This document shows positions 23,087 to 30,305 of a stretch of 32,337 nucleotides of DNA, in pieces. The stretch is taken from contig NZ_JAJAQI010000055.1 in the NCBI RefSeq assembly GCF_020523605.1, forward strand, positions 1-32,337, written 5' to 3'. The notes under the pieces are model-generated. The model was not told the DNA's origin. It saw nothing but the letters and a program-made list of their open reading frames with translations, and did no database searches. Each line of letters starts with the position of its first letter. Within the stretch, counting starts at the first letter, position 1. The translations under genes and the position numbers were made by a program. This DNA comes from Roseicella aerolata. Its GTDB lineage: Bacteria > Pseudomonadota > Alphaproteobacteria > Acetobacterales > Acetobacteraceae.

Positions 23087-23518
23087 CTAGCGGACCCGCA
23101 TCGGGACCCTGCCGCGCACCGGCTGCACCTCGCCGGGAACGCGGGCGACGAGGGTCATCATCCATTCGCCTGCCATCGGGACGTCGGCATGCACCCGGTA
23201 CACACCATTGCCTTCCTCGACGGTGGCGATCGGGGGCGGGTTGGGTCCCCGAACCATGCGCGACGTGGCGACCTTGTAGCCCGACATCGGCATGTCGAAG
23301 CGGTGCTCGTAGATCACGGCGCCGGAGACCGGGCGGTTGTCCGGCAGGTGGACGAGGCGCACCCGCACCTCGGCGTTCGGGCTGCGCCGCACCTGCTGGT
23401 CCAGCAGTTCGAAGCGATAGTCGCTGGACGGCGGCGCCGAGGCGCACGCGGCGAGAGCCGCGGCGAGAGCCGCGGCGAGAGCAAACGCTGGAAGCGCTCC
23501 AATGACACGGCCCAACAT
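23087..23518 (-). CDS. YtkA/FixH-like periplasmic lipoprotein
   Basis: A 143-residue protein with a lipoprotein signal ending LAACAS. The mature part, YRFELLDQQVRRSPNAEVRV then LPDNRPVSGAVIYEHRFDMP and GVYRVHADVPMAGEW, looks like a YtkA/FixH-type immunoglobulin-like domain found in copper-handling and cytochrome-oxidase-assembly loci. Met and His on the exposed strands (EHRFDMPMSGYK) may bind copper. GGGAGGG six nt upstream sets the start at 23518. A 12-bp coding repeat (GCGGCGAGAGCC, three copies near 23450-23481) encodes the Ala/Leu core of the signal. A truncated paralogue lies at 26329. It is divergent from the Spy-like gene at 24035. Confidence 0.78.
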   Translation of the reverse strand: MLGRVIGALPAFALAAALAAALAACASAPPSSDYRFELLDQQVRRSPNAEVRVRLVHLPDNRPVSGAVIYEHRFDMPMSGYKVATSRMVRGPNPPPIATVEEGNGVYRVHADVPMAGEWMMTLVARVPGEVQPVRGRVPMRVR

Positions 23519-23636
23519 GGCTGGCCCTCCCTCGGGATCGTCCCCGGCGTCACGCTCCTGTGGCGGCCACACGAGCATTGACCCGGCGCAACTTCACCCA
23601 TGTGCCGCTGACCGCAGCCCGCGATCCGGCCCCAGC

Positions 23637-23652
23637 AATGCTTTGTCATAAA
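23637..23652 (+). repeat. AT-rich island motif, copy 4 of 7
   Basis: AATGCTTTGTCATAAA, 119 bp before the start of the minus-strand YtkA-like lipoprotein gene and about 380 bp before the plus-strand Spy-like gene. It shares the preceding CAGC with the copies at 23770 and 25223. Confidence 0.45.
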
Positions 23653-23769
23653 CCAGTCCGGGCAGGCCAACGACCGCGCGTGCGGGAGCAAACGTGATCA
23701 ACGTACAGGCGAGGCAGCCTCCAGGGCTATACGGTTCCTGGTTTGACCGGCGTGCCAGGCGGCTCCAGC

Positions 23770-23785
23770 AATACTTTGACAAACA
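23770..23785 (+). repeat. AT-rich island motif, copy 5 of 7
   Basis: AATACTTTGACAAACA, 250 bp before the Spy-like gene. The similarity to the copy at 26585 extends at least 20 bp downstream (CACGGCCT and GCGCGA). Confidence 0.55.
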
Positions 23786-24034
23786 CGGCCTACCCGAACC
23801 GCGCGATGATTCCCGGGTCGCAGGTGCCAACCGAGACCATCGTGCCCCAAAGGCGATGGCGCTCACGGTGGACAGGGGCGGACCGCCGGGCCGCCCGGAG
23901 GCGCATTCGGGGACAGGCAGGGCCTGTCGCACGGCGGTGCTTGCCTGGACCGGGTCCGCCCCCTTCGCCCCCGGCCGGAACTGCCGGAGCAAGAGGGGTG
24001 AGGCCCGGTCGGTCAGGACTGGGAGGAGGATGCC

Positions 24035-24649
24035 ATGGCCAGGTTCTTCGCATGGATGGGACCCATCGCGCTCGGCGCGGTCGCGATCGCATCGCCGTCG
24101 CACGCTGCAGTTCCCGCGAATGCGGGCCTCAGCCGCCCTCCGTTCGTCCTCGTCGCGGACGACATGGTGGGAGGCATGCAGGACAGGCATCGTGGGATGG
24201 GCATGCCAGACCGCCAGGGCATGGGCATGGGCATGCAGGACCGCATGTCCACGATGGAGCGGCAGCGGATGGGCGTGCCACAGGGGCACGGCGGCATGGG
24301 CATGGGGCCCGGCATGGGTGGGCAGACGCTCGACCGGCTCGACGGCCGCCTCGCCTTCTTGCACGCGGAGCTGCGGATCACCCAGCAGCAGATGCCCGCC
24401 TGGGACGCCTTCGCCACCGCCCTGCGCGGCGCGCGTGACCACCTCGCCGAGGCCCGCACCGCGCTCCAGGATGGCGAGAAGGCCAGTGACCCGCTGGGCA
24501 GGCTTGATGCCTACGAGCGCCATATGGCGGCCCGCCTGAAGGCGCTGCACGACAGCCGCATCGCCTTCGCGAAGCTCTACGGCACGCTGGACGACGAGCA
24601 GAAGCGGACGGCCAACGAGCTCGTGGTCCCACTCCTGTCGTCGCTCTAA
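24035..24649 (+). CDS. Met-rich Spy/CpxP-like periplasmic protein (first paralogue)
   Basis: A 204-residue exported protein (signal residues 1-24, ending PSHA). Residues about 44-94 are Met/Gly-rich (GMGMPDRQGMGMGMQDRM) and likely disordered and Cu(I)-binding. The C-terminal about 105 residues are helical: LDGRLAFLHAELRITQQQMP then AWDAFATALRGARDH. The LxIT-x-Q-x-x-W pattern is reminiscent of the LTxxQ motif of Spy/CpxP-type envelope-stress chaperones and of CnrX/ZraP-like sensors. GGAGGAGG lies just upstream. A close paralogue lies at 26810 with a much longer Met-rich region. The gene is divergent from the YtkA-like lipoprotein gene. A periplasmic copper-binding chaperone or sensor is the best inference. 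Confidence 0.82.
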   Translation: MARFFAWMGPIALGAVAIASPSHAAVPANAGLSRPPFVLVADDMVGGMQDRHRGMGMPDRQGMGMGMQDRMSTMERQRMGVPQGHGGMGMGPGMGGQTLDRLDGRLAFLHAELRITQQQMPAWDAFATALRGARDHLAEARTALQDGEKASDPLGRLDAYERHMAARLKALHDSRIAFAKLYGTLDDEQKRTANELVVPLLSSL

Positions 24650-24677
24650 CCCAACGCCTGGAACGGCATCCGGGGGT

Positions 24678-24708
24678 GGGGAGCCGCCGCACGGGCACGC
24701 GGCTTCCC
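24678..24708. terminator. hairpin between convergent genes
   Basis: GGGGAGCCGC (24678-24687) pairs with GCGGCTTCCC (24699-24708), with one G-T wobble and an 11-nt loop. It lies between the convergent genes ending at 24649 and 24722, so it could stop transcription from both sides. Confidence 0.55.
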
Positions 24709-24721
24709 TTCCGGTTGCCGC

Positions 24722-25087
24722 CTAGCGGCGCTGCTGCCTTCCCTGTTGGTGGCCGTGTCCCGTGCCGGGGTTCCCGGGGTGAGTCATCTCGGCGCCGCTG
24801 GTGCCCTCGCCCTTGGTGTCCATGGACGGCGTGGGGCCGCCCATGTGCTGCCCGCCCATGCGGCGGTGGTCCATCTCGACATTGCCGCCGCCCTGCGGGT
24901 TGAGCGTGGGCGCCGGGCCGCTGGGAGACTGACCCTGCCGCTGCGGGCCGCCCATGCGGCTGTGGTCCATCTCGGGACCGGCGCTCCCGCCTTGCGGATT
25001 GAGCGTCGGCTGCGCCAGCGCCGCGCCCCCGGTGAGTATCCCGACCATCGCGCTGGCGATCGCGGTCATGAGGTGCCTACGGTTCAC
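24722..25087 (-). CDS. secreted His/Met-rich repeat protein of unknown function
   Basis: A 121-residue protein starting at GTG 25087, with GGAGG six nt upstream. A signal peptide (residues 1-25, ending GAALA) precedes a low-complexity mature part with two copies of a unit PTLNPQGG followed by EMDHSRMGG or EMDHRRMGG, and a third looser copy (PSMDTKGEG, AEMTH). The end is His/Gln-rich (GTGHGHQQGRQQRR). The repeated Met-Asp-His clusters suggest weak copper binding in the periplasm. There is no known domain. It is divergent from the DUF2933 gene at 25322, with an AT-rich motif between them. Confidence 0.75.
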   Translation of the reverse strand: MNRRHLMTAIASAMVGILTGGAALAQPTLNPQGGSAGPEMDHSRMGGPQRQGQSPSGPAPTLNPQGGGNVEMDHRRMGGQHMGGPTPSMDTKGEGTSGAEMTHPGNPGTGHGHQQGRQQRR

Positions 25088-25222
25088 TGTCGTCCTCCGT
25101 CACTACTGGCGTCGGCGCGTCCTGCGCCTAGCCGAAAGGGTTGCGGCGCAGCCGTCCGCTCCGGGCGCGCACCGGACTCTGGTGCCCCCCTCCGCGGCGG
25201 AAAGGAGCAATGGGCGTGCAGC

Positions 25223-25238
25223 AATGTTTTGTAAGAAA
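25223..25238 (+). repeat. AT-rich island motif, copy 6 of 7
   Basis: AATGTTTTGTAAGAAA, between the divergent genes at 25087 (minus) and 25322 (plus), 84 bp before the latter. It is preceded by CAGC, as are the copies at 23637 and 23770. Confidence 0.45.
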
Positions 25239-25321
25239 CGCAGCACACCGGCATTGATCCGCCGCAAGGGAGGGAGGGTGGCGGTGCGCGAAACTGCGAG
25301 GGCGAAAGCGGGAGAACCGGC

Positions 25322-25588
25322 GTGGAACCCAGACCTCACGTTCCCTTGTGGCGCACGCGAGGGGGCATTGCCCTCCTGGGCTTCCTGGCTGTCGCCGCGT
25401 TCTACCTGATCACCGAGCACGCCGTTCATATCTTCGGCGTGCTGCCCTACCTGCTCCTGCTCGCCTGCCCGCTGATGCACCTGTTCATGCACCATGGCCA
25501 CGGCGGCCATGACGGGCACCGCGAGGCGGACGGCCGCGCTGCGCCGGATGGCGACGGGCGCGGCCGGGTCCAGGGAGGCGTATCATGA
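25322..25588 (+). CDS. DUF2933 family small membrane protein
   Basis: An 88-residue protein starting at GTG (GGGAGA upstream). One or two hydrophobic stretches read IALLGFLAVAAFYLITEHAV and LPYLLLLACPLMHLFMHHGH, followed by GGHDGH. The LLLACPLMHLFMHHGHGGH end is the DUF2933 signature. These short proteins are common in copper and heavy-metal loci and have no assigned function. The Cys, Met and His at the helix end could bind metal. The stop overlaps the next gene's start (ATGA), so the two are translated together. Confidence 0.88.
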   Translation: MEPRPHVPLWRTRGGIALLGFLAVAAFYLITEHAVHIFGVLPYLLLLACPLMHLFMHHGHGGHDGHREADGRAAPDGDGRGRVQGGVS

Positions 25589-26250
25589 CGCACGACGCGC
25601 CTGCCTACGGGCTCTGGACGCTGGTCGCCCTGAACTCCCTGGTGTTCATCGTCTTCGCCTTCAGCTTCGGCAAGCCGCGGACCCCGCGCGACTGGCGCTC
25701 CTTCGGCGCCTTCAGCGGCTTCATCGTCGCGCTCTTTGCGGAGATGTACGGCTTCCCGCTGACCATCTACCTGCTCTCGGGCTGGCTGCAGGCGCGCTAC
25801 CCGGGCGTGGACCTGCTGTCGCACGACGCGGGGCACCTCTGGTGGACCGTCTTCGGCCTCAAGGGCGACCCGCACTCCGGCGCGCTGCACATCCTGAGCT
25901 ACGCCTTCATCGGTGGCGGCTTCGTCCTGCTCTCCTCGGCCTGGAACGTGCTCTTCCAGGCGCAACGGGGGCACCGGCTGGCGACGTCCGGCTCCTACGC
26001 ATACGTCCGGCATCCCCAGTACGTGGCCTTCATCGCCATCATGTTCGGCTTCCTCCTGCAGTGGCCGACGCTGCTGACCCTGCTGATGTTTCCGGTCCTG
26101 GTCGGCATGTACGTCCACCTCGCGCGTGCGGAGGAGAGGGAGGTGCGACGGGAGTTCGGGGCCGAGTACGAGCGCTACGCCGCGGCTGTCCCGGCGTGGT
26201 TCCCGCGGCTGGGCGGCCGCTCCCCGGCGGACCGGCCGAGTGCCGGGTGA
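25585..26250 (+). CDS. isoprenylcysteine carboxyl methyltransferase-like membrane protein
   Basis: A 221-residue protein with about five hydrophobic helices. The C-terminal half matches the ICMT/PEMT-like methyltransferase fold: LATSGSYAYVRHPQYVAFIA (the YxxxRHPxY SAM-binding motif) and a conserved Glu pair in ARAEEREVRREFGAEYERYA. Bacterial members methylate unknown acceptors, perhaps lipids, quinones or small thiols, and often accompany DUF2933 genes in metal islands. GGGAGG precedes the ATG, which overlaps the DUF2933 stop codon. The pair forms its own small operon. The link to copper is contextual. Confidence 0.85.
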   Translation: MTHDAPAYGLWTLVALNSLVFIVFAFSFGKPRTPRDWRSFGAFSGFIVALFAEMYGFPLTIYLLSGWLQARYPGVDLLSHDAGHLWWTVFGLKGDPHSGALHILSYAFIGGGFVLLSSAWNVLFQAQRGHRLATSGSYAYVRHPQYVAFIAIMFGFLLQWPTLLTLLMFPVLVGMYVHLARAEEREVRREFGAEYERYAAAVPAWFPRLGGRSPADRPSAG

Positions 26251-26328
26251 CGCCAGCCCCCGGCGCAACGGCGCACACGGCCCGAGCGGAAGCGATCACG
26301 GCCGGGCCTCCGACAGGGAGGCCGACCG

Positions 26329-26694
26329 ATGGCAAGGCGCACCTTCAGCTTCCCGATGTCCGCGGCGCTGGCCGCCCTCATTGCCGGACGCTCGGCGGCA
26401 ACGTCGGCGTCGCGGAGCCATCGCGTAGAGGTGCTCGACCAGCAGGTTCCGCCGAGCCGAAAATCCAAGGTGCGGGTGCGCCTCGTTCACCTGCCGAACG
26501 GGCGTCCCAACGCTCATGGGCTCCGCAGCAGAAGCAAACCCTGGCCTGACGGATACCAGCCCAGCGACAGTCCCCGAAGGCGTAAATGTTTTGAAAAACA
26601 CGGCCTTGCGGGAATGCGCGACACTGGGGCCGGTGTCGGGTGCGGCCAACGCAGCACCCGCCGCCCTGATTTGGGAGTTCGTGGCCGCGCTTGA
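26329..26694 (+). pseudogene. truncated paralogue of the YtkA-like lipoprotein
   Basis: Residues 31-60 read HRVEVLDQQVPPSRKSKVRV then RLVHLPNGRP, matching the lipoprotein at 23087-23518 (RFELLDQQVRRSPNAEVRV, RLVHLPDNRP). The similarity stops at about 26508; the remaining 61 codons are unrelated and run through an AT-rich motif (26585), so they look like upstream regulatory DNA, not protein. The signal peptide is also poor and lacks the lipobox. It is best read as a gene cut by the recombination that placed the second Spy-like gene's promoter here. Confidence 0.65.
26585..26600 (+). repeat. AT-rich island motif, copy 7 of 7
   Basis: AATGTTTTGAAAAACA, the copy closest to a palindrome (TGTTTT-GA-AAAACA with shared T and A edges). 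It lies about 210 bp before the second Spy-like gene and is followed by CACGGCCT, as at 23770. Confidence 0.55.
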
Positions 26695-26809
26695 GCTGGA
26701 TCGAACCTCGCCCAGCCGACCAACCCGCAGGGTGTAAAAGGCTCCGCCTGCCATCCACCGGCGCTGGCGATGCCGACCCGACGCCGCCCACCAAAGGAGG
26801 ACTGCCAAA

Positions 26810-27643
26810 ATGTCCATGAGGCGCCCGCTGCTTCCCGCGGCCACGCTCGCTGTCCTGTTGCCCCTGTCCTCCCTCGGGATGGCCGAGGAGGCTCCCCGGC
26901 CGCCCCTCAGGCTCGCCATGATGGACATGGAGATGATGCCGATGGGCGGCGGGGGAATGCAGCAGCAGGGTTCGGGCGGCATGCGCATGGACGATGACAT
27001 GCGCATGGGAGGCGCACAGGCGCAGACCGCCCAGGGCAACACCGGGATGCCCGGCATGGGCACGGGCGGCATGGCGGATGACCGCATGATGCGGATGGGC
27101 GGCGGGATGCCTGCCCAGGGACAGATGCCGATGGGGCAGATGCCGCAGCAGCAGGGCATGGGCCAGGGGCCGATGGCGGGCTGCATGACGATGATGCAGA
27201 ACATGGGGCGCATGGGTGCCGCGCAGCCGGGCATGGCCCCGATGCAGGGCGCCGGGACCGCCGCCCCTAGCATGGGCATGAGCATGGGTGCCATGGGCGG
27301 CACGCAGGCGATGGGCAGCTCCGCCGCCCGGCTTGAGGGTCGGATCGCGTTCCTCCGCTCGGAGCTGCGCATCACGGACGCCCAGGCGGCCGCGTGGGAC
27401 ACCTTCGCCAACACCCTCCGCTCCGGGCGCGAACACCTCGACGCGGCGCGCGCGGCCCTGCAGGAGGGCGCGACGGCGGTGGACCCGATGGCGCGGCTCG
27501 AGTCCCACGAGCGGCACCTGCGGGAGCGGGCCGAGGCGATGCACATGACGCGGATGGCCTTCAACACGCTCTACGCCCAGCTCGACGACGCGCAGAAGCG
27601 TGTGGCGGCCTCCACCATGCTGCCGTTCATCGGGGCGTTCTGA
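26810..27643 (+). CDS. Met-rich Spy/CpxP-like periplasmic protein (second paralogue)
   Basis: A 277-residue exported protein (signal residues 1-25). Residues about 36-170 form an extreme Met/Gly/Gln region with about 35 Met (for example MMDMEMMPMGGGGM and QMPMGQMPQQQGMGQG) and one Cys (AGCMTMM). The C-terminal core, LEGRIAFLRSELRITDAQAA followed by AWDTFANTLRSGREHLDAAR, is plainly homologous to the protein at 24035. The Met-rich part is more than twice as long as in that paralogue, so it has expanded. AGGAGG nine nt upstream sets the start. The reductase gene begins 30 bp downstream in the same direction, so this copper-binding protein may be coexpressed with the redox trio. A periplasmic Cu(I)/Ag(I) sponge or sensor is inferred. 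Confidence 0.82.
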   Translation: MSMRRPLLPAATLAVLLPLSSLGMAEEAPRPPLRLAMMDMEMMPMGGGGMQQQGSGGMRMDDDMRMGGAQAQTAQGNTGMPGMGTGGMADDRMMRMGGGMPAQGQMPMGQMPQQQGMGQGPMAGCMTMMQNMGRMGAAQPGMAPMQGAGTAAPSMGMSMGAMGGTQAMGSSAARLEGRIAFLRSELRITDAQAAAWDTFANTLRSGREHLDAARAALQEGATAVDPMARLESHERHLRERAEAMHMTRMAFNTLYAQLDDAQKRVAASTMLPFIGAF

Positions 27644-27673
27644 GCACGGGCGCCACTCGCCAGGGGACATCCG

Positions 27674-29608
27674 ATGCGCCAGAGGTTGTTCGCGGCCCTG
27701 CTTGGGGCAGGGCTGACCGGCGTGGCGGCCGCCCAGGTCGCTCCCGGCGAGCACAGCGCACACCATCCGGAGCAGGTGCCCCCGGCCGCGGGCGCGACCG
27801 CACCGACGCCGGGCGCGGCGCCGCAGCCGAACGGCGGCTGCGGCGGCATGATGGGCTGCATGGGCGGCGGCCCGCGGCCGTTCTACGCGACCCTGCTGGA
27901 CATGCCCGCGCTCACGCCCGAGGCGCGCCGGGTCATCGAGGCCGAGGCCGAGCGCCGCATCGGGTGGGGGTCGCAAGCGATCGCCTCGGGCGGCGCACGG
28001 CTGCACCACGGGCTCGCCGCCAACGACGTCTCGGCGGTACGGCAGGCCGTCACCGGCCTGCGCGAGGGACTGCAGATGCTCGAGAGCGGGACGGCGGCGT
28101 TGCGGGCCGTCGAGGCGGGCACCGCACCCCGCCAGATCGCCCTGGCCTGGTTCCGGGACCAGCTCGCCCTGCCCCCGAGCCAGGCCGCGACGACGGCCAT
28201 GGCGATGGACGAGGGGCCATGGGGCCTCTCCTGGTATCACCTGACCACCATGGCGTTCCTGGTGGCGTTCCTCCTCGGGACGCTGGCACTCCAGTTCGCC
28301 CGCATGCGGCGGGTCAGTGGCCTCGTTGGGCGTCTCGCACGGCCCGGCACCGCGCCCGCTTCGGGCCCACCGGCGCCAGCCCCCACGCCTCCCCCAAGCG
28401 CCCCGACGGCGGGAGCACCCTCCGCCGGGGCCGAGGCCCTCACCGCGCCCGCGACGCCGATGCCCGAAGCCGCCGTCCCCGCTCCGGCCGTTGCTCCCGC
28501 CCCTTCGCCAGCGGCGGCCACGGCGGCGGCCAAGCGCCCCTGGTCGGGCGCCCTGCGGGTCGCGGCCATCTTCCGCGAGACGCCCACCGTCAAGACGTTC
28601 CGGCTAGTTAACCCGGACGGCGGCGACGTCCCCTTCACCTTCATGCCGGGCCAGTTCCTGACCTTCTCGGCGGAGCTCGACGGCAAGACGGTGAGGCGCT
28701 CGTACACCATCGCGTCGTCGCCGACGCGGCGCAGCTACGTCGAGGTCACGGTCAAGCGGGAGGAGCAGGGACTCATCTCGCGGCACCTGCACGACCGCGT
28801 CGCGGTCGGCGACTCCCTGGAGGTGTCGGCCCCCTCGGGCGTCTTCACCTTCATGGGCGAGGAACCCAGCATCGTCCTGATCGCGGGCGGGGTCGGCATC
28901 ACGCCCATGATGAGCGTCGCCCGGTATCTTCTCGACCGGACCTACCCCTGCGAGATCTTCTTCCTCTATGGGGCACGCAGCCCCGAGGAGTTAGTCTTCC
29001 GCGAGGAGCTCGAATACCTCCAGAAGCGGCACCCGAACCTGCACGTGGCGGCGACGGTGTCGCGCGCCGAGGGGACCGCCTGGATGGGTGCCACGGGCCC
29101 GGTCTCCAAGGATTTCATCGCCCGGGTGGTCCCGGACATCGCCAAGCGCCGGGTCCACCTGTGCGGTCCGCCGCCGATGATGGAGGCGGTGAAGGCGGCG
29201 CTGGCCGAGCTCGGCGTCCCCAAGGAGCAGGTCAAGACCGAGGCCTTCGGCCCGGCCCGGGGCGTGGTGCCCGGACCTGCCGCGCCCCTGCCGCCCGTCC
29301 CCGTCCCGGTCGAGGTCGCTGCCGCGGCGGCGGTCCCGCGGGTGGCCACGGCGGAGGTCCGCTTCACCAGGTCGGACAAGACCGGCGCGCTGGCGCCGGA
29401 CCAGACCGTGCTCGAGGCCGCTGAGGCCATCGGGGTTCCCATCGACTACTCCTGTCGGGTCGGGATCTGCGGCGCCTGCAAGGTGCGCCTCCTCGAGGGC
29501 TCGGTCACGATGGAGGTCGAGGAGGGGCTGCCTCCCGACGAGAAGGCGCAGGGCGTCATCCTGGCCTGCCAGGCGAAGTCGGTCGGCAACCTCGTGGTCG
29601 AGGCGTGA
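27674..29608 (+). CDS. membrane-anchored FNR-type flavin/[2Fe-2S] reductase with periplasmic head
   Basis: A 644-residue fusion protein. Signal or anchor at 1-20; His/Cys/Met-bearing segment 21-67 (GGCGGMMGCMGGG at 55-67); helical domain 72-175; transmembrane helix about 187-208 (TTMAFLVAFLLGTLALQF); Pro/Ala linker about 214-287; FAD domain with RRSYTIASSP (341-350); NAD(P)H domain with GGVGITPMMS (405-414) and CGPPPMM (497-503); and a C-terminal plant-type ferredoxin domain with Cys594, 599, 602 and 632. By topology the reductase faces the cytoplasm and the first 180 residues the periplasm. It should take electrons from NAD(P)H through FAD and the iron-sulfur cluster. The next gene, one base away, encodes a predicted di-heme cytochrome b. 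Head plus reductase in one chain is unusual. The acceptor and physiological role are unknown. Confidence 0.88.
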   Translation: MRQRLFAALLGAGLTGVAAAQVAPGEHSAHHPEQVPPAAGATAPTPGAAPQPNGGCGGMMGCMGGGPRPFYATLLDMPALTPEARRVIEAEAERRIGWGSQAIASGGARLHHGLAANDVSAVRQAVTGLREGLQMLESGTAALRAVEAGTAPRQIALAWFRDQLALPPSQAATTAMAMDEGPWGLSWYHLTTMAFLVAFLLGTLALQFARMRRVSGLVGRLARPGTAPASGPPAPAPTPPPSAPTAGAPSAGAEALTAPATPMPEAAVPAPAVAPAPSPAAATAAAKRPWSGALRVAAIFRETPTVKTFRLVNPDGGDVPFTFMPGQFLTFSAELDGKTVRRSYTIASSPTRRSYVEVTVKREEQGLISRHLHDRVAVGDSLEVSAPSGVFTFMGEEPSIVLIAGGVGITPMMSVARYLLDRTYPCEIFFLYGARSPEELVFREELEYLQKRHPNLHVAATVSRAEGTAWMGATGPVSKDFIARVVPDIAKRRVHLCGPPPMMEAVKAALAELGVPKEQVKTEAFGPARGVVPGPAAPLPPVPVPVEVAAAAAVPRVATAEVRFTRSDKTGALAPDQTVLEAAEAIGVPIDYSCRVGICGACKVRLLEGSVTMEVEEGLPPDEKAQGVILACQAKSVGNLVVEA

Positions 29609-29609
29609 C

Positions 29610-30305
29610 GTGAGCGAGACCGAACGCCTGGCCGTCGGCGCCCTGGTGAGCGTCCTGGCCCTCGTGGCCCCCGGCTTCCTGCTGCACGAGGCCCCGCGCT
29701 TCCCGGGGAGCCTGGTCGGCAGCCTGCTGGGCATCGCGGGCGCCACCCTGTTCGTGCTGCTCCTCGCCTATTCGCTGGTCAAGCGCAGCGCCTGGGTGCG
29801 CGCGAGGGCCACCGGCCACGTGTCGATGCGCGGCGTCCTCTCCTTCCACGTCTACACGGGCGTGGTGGGCGCGCTGCTCGGCATCCTGCACAGCGGTCAC
29901 AAGTACCAGAGCCCCCTTGGCGTGGCGCTGGTCGCGGCGATGCTGGTCGTCGTGCTGAGCGGCTTCGTCGGCCGCTACTACCTGGCGCAGGTCGGCACCG
30001 ACCTGCGCGAGCAGCAGGTGTCGCTCGGGCTGCTCAGGGCCCGCTACGACCTGCTCGCCGCCGGGCGCGCCGCGGCGGGCGCTCAGCCGCTGATCGGCTC
30101 GAGCACCGGGGTCTCCGGCCGTGACCTCCGACGCTTGGTCGGCGCCATCGCCGACCTGGAGTACGCCATCGCCCGGCGCGAGGTCATCAAGCGGGCCCTC
30201 TCGCGGTGGACGGTCCTGCATGTGGCAGCGGCCCTCGTGCTGTACCCCCTCCTCGCGCTCCACATCTGGAACGGCGTCTACTTCGGCCTGCGGTGGCTGC
30301 CGTGA
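29610..30305 (+). CDS. predicted di-heme b-type membrane cytochrome
   Basis: A 231-residue protein with about five predicted helices, starting at GTG one base after the reductase stop. Two helices each carry a His pair 14 residues apart: His80 and His94 (FHVYTGVVGALLGILHSGHK) and His204 and His218 (LHVAAALVLYPLLALHIWNG). This spacing is what bis-His ligation of two stacked hemes across the membrane requires, as in ferric-reductase/NOX and related cytochromes b. The loop of about 75 residues between the fourth and fifth helices is helical and charged. I do not recognise a named family. Between a cytoplasmic reductase and a periplasmic multiheme cytochrome, it is well placed to move electrons outward through the membrane. 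Heme binding is predicted from sequence only. Confidence 0.78.
   Translation: MSETERLAVGALVSVLALVAPGFLLHEAPRFPGSLVGSLLGIAGATLFVLLLAYSLVKRSAWVRARATGHVSMRGVLSFHVYTGVVGALLGILHSGHKYQSPLGVALVAAMLVVVLSGFVGRYYLAQVGTDLREQQVSLGLLRARYDLLAAGRAAAGAQPLIGSSTGVSGRDLRRLVGAIADLEYAIARREVIKRALSRWTVLHVAAALVLYPLLALHIWNGVYFGLRWLP

Larger units (their letters stand above)
23579..24034. other. divergent intergenic region with two AT-rich motifs
   Basis: No gene is supported here. It holds two copies of the island's AT-rich motif (23637 and 23770). Downstream of the second, the sequence TTTGACAAACACGGCCT and the GCGCGA that follows are shared with the region before the homologous gene at 26810, so this upstream DNA was duplicated together with the gene. 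Confidence 0.55.

Noticed and set aside
23450-23481. 12-bp tandem repeat GCGGCGAGAGCC
   Set aside because: It lies within the signal-peptide codons of the YtkA-like lipoprotein and encodes Ala/Leu; simple coding repetition, not a separate element.
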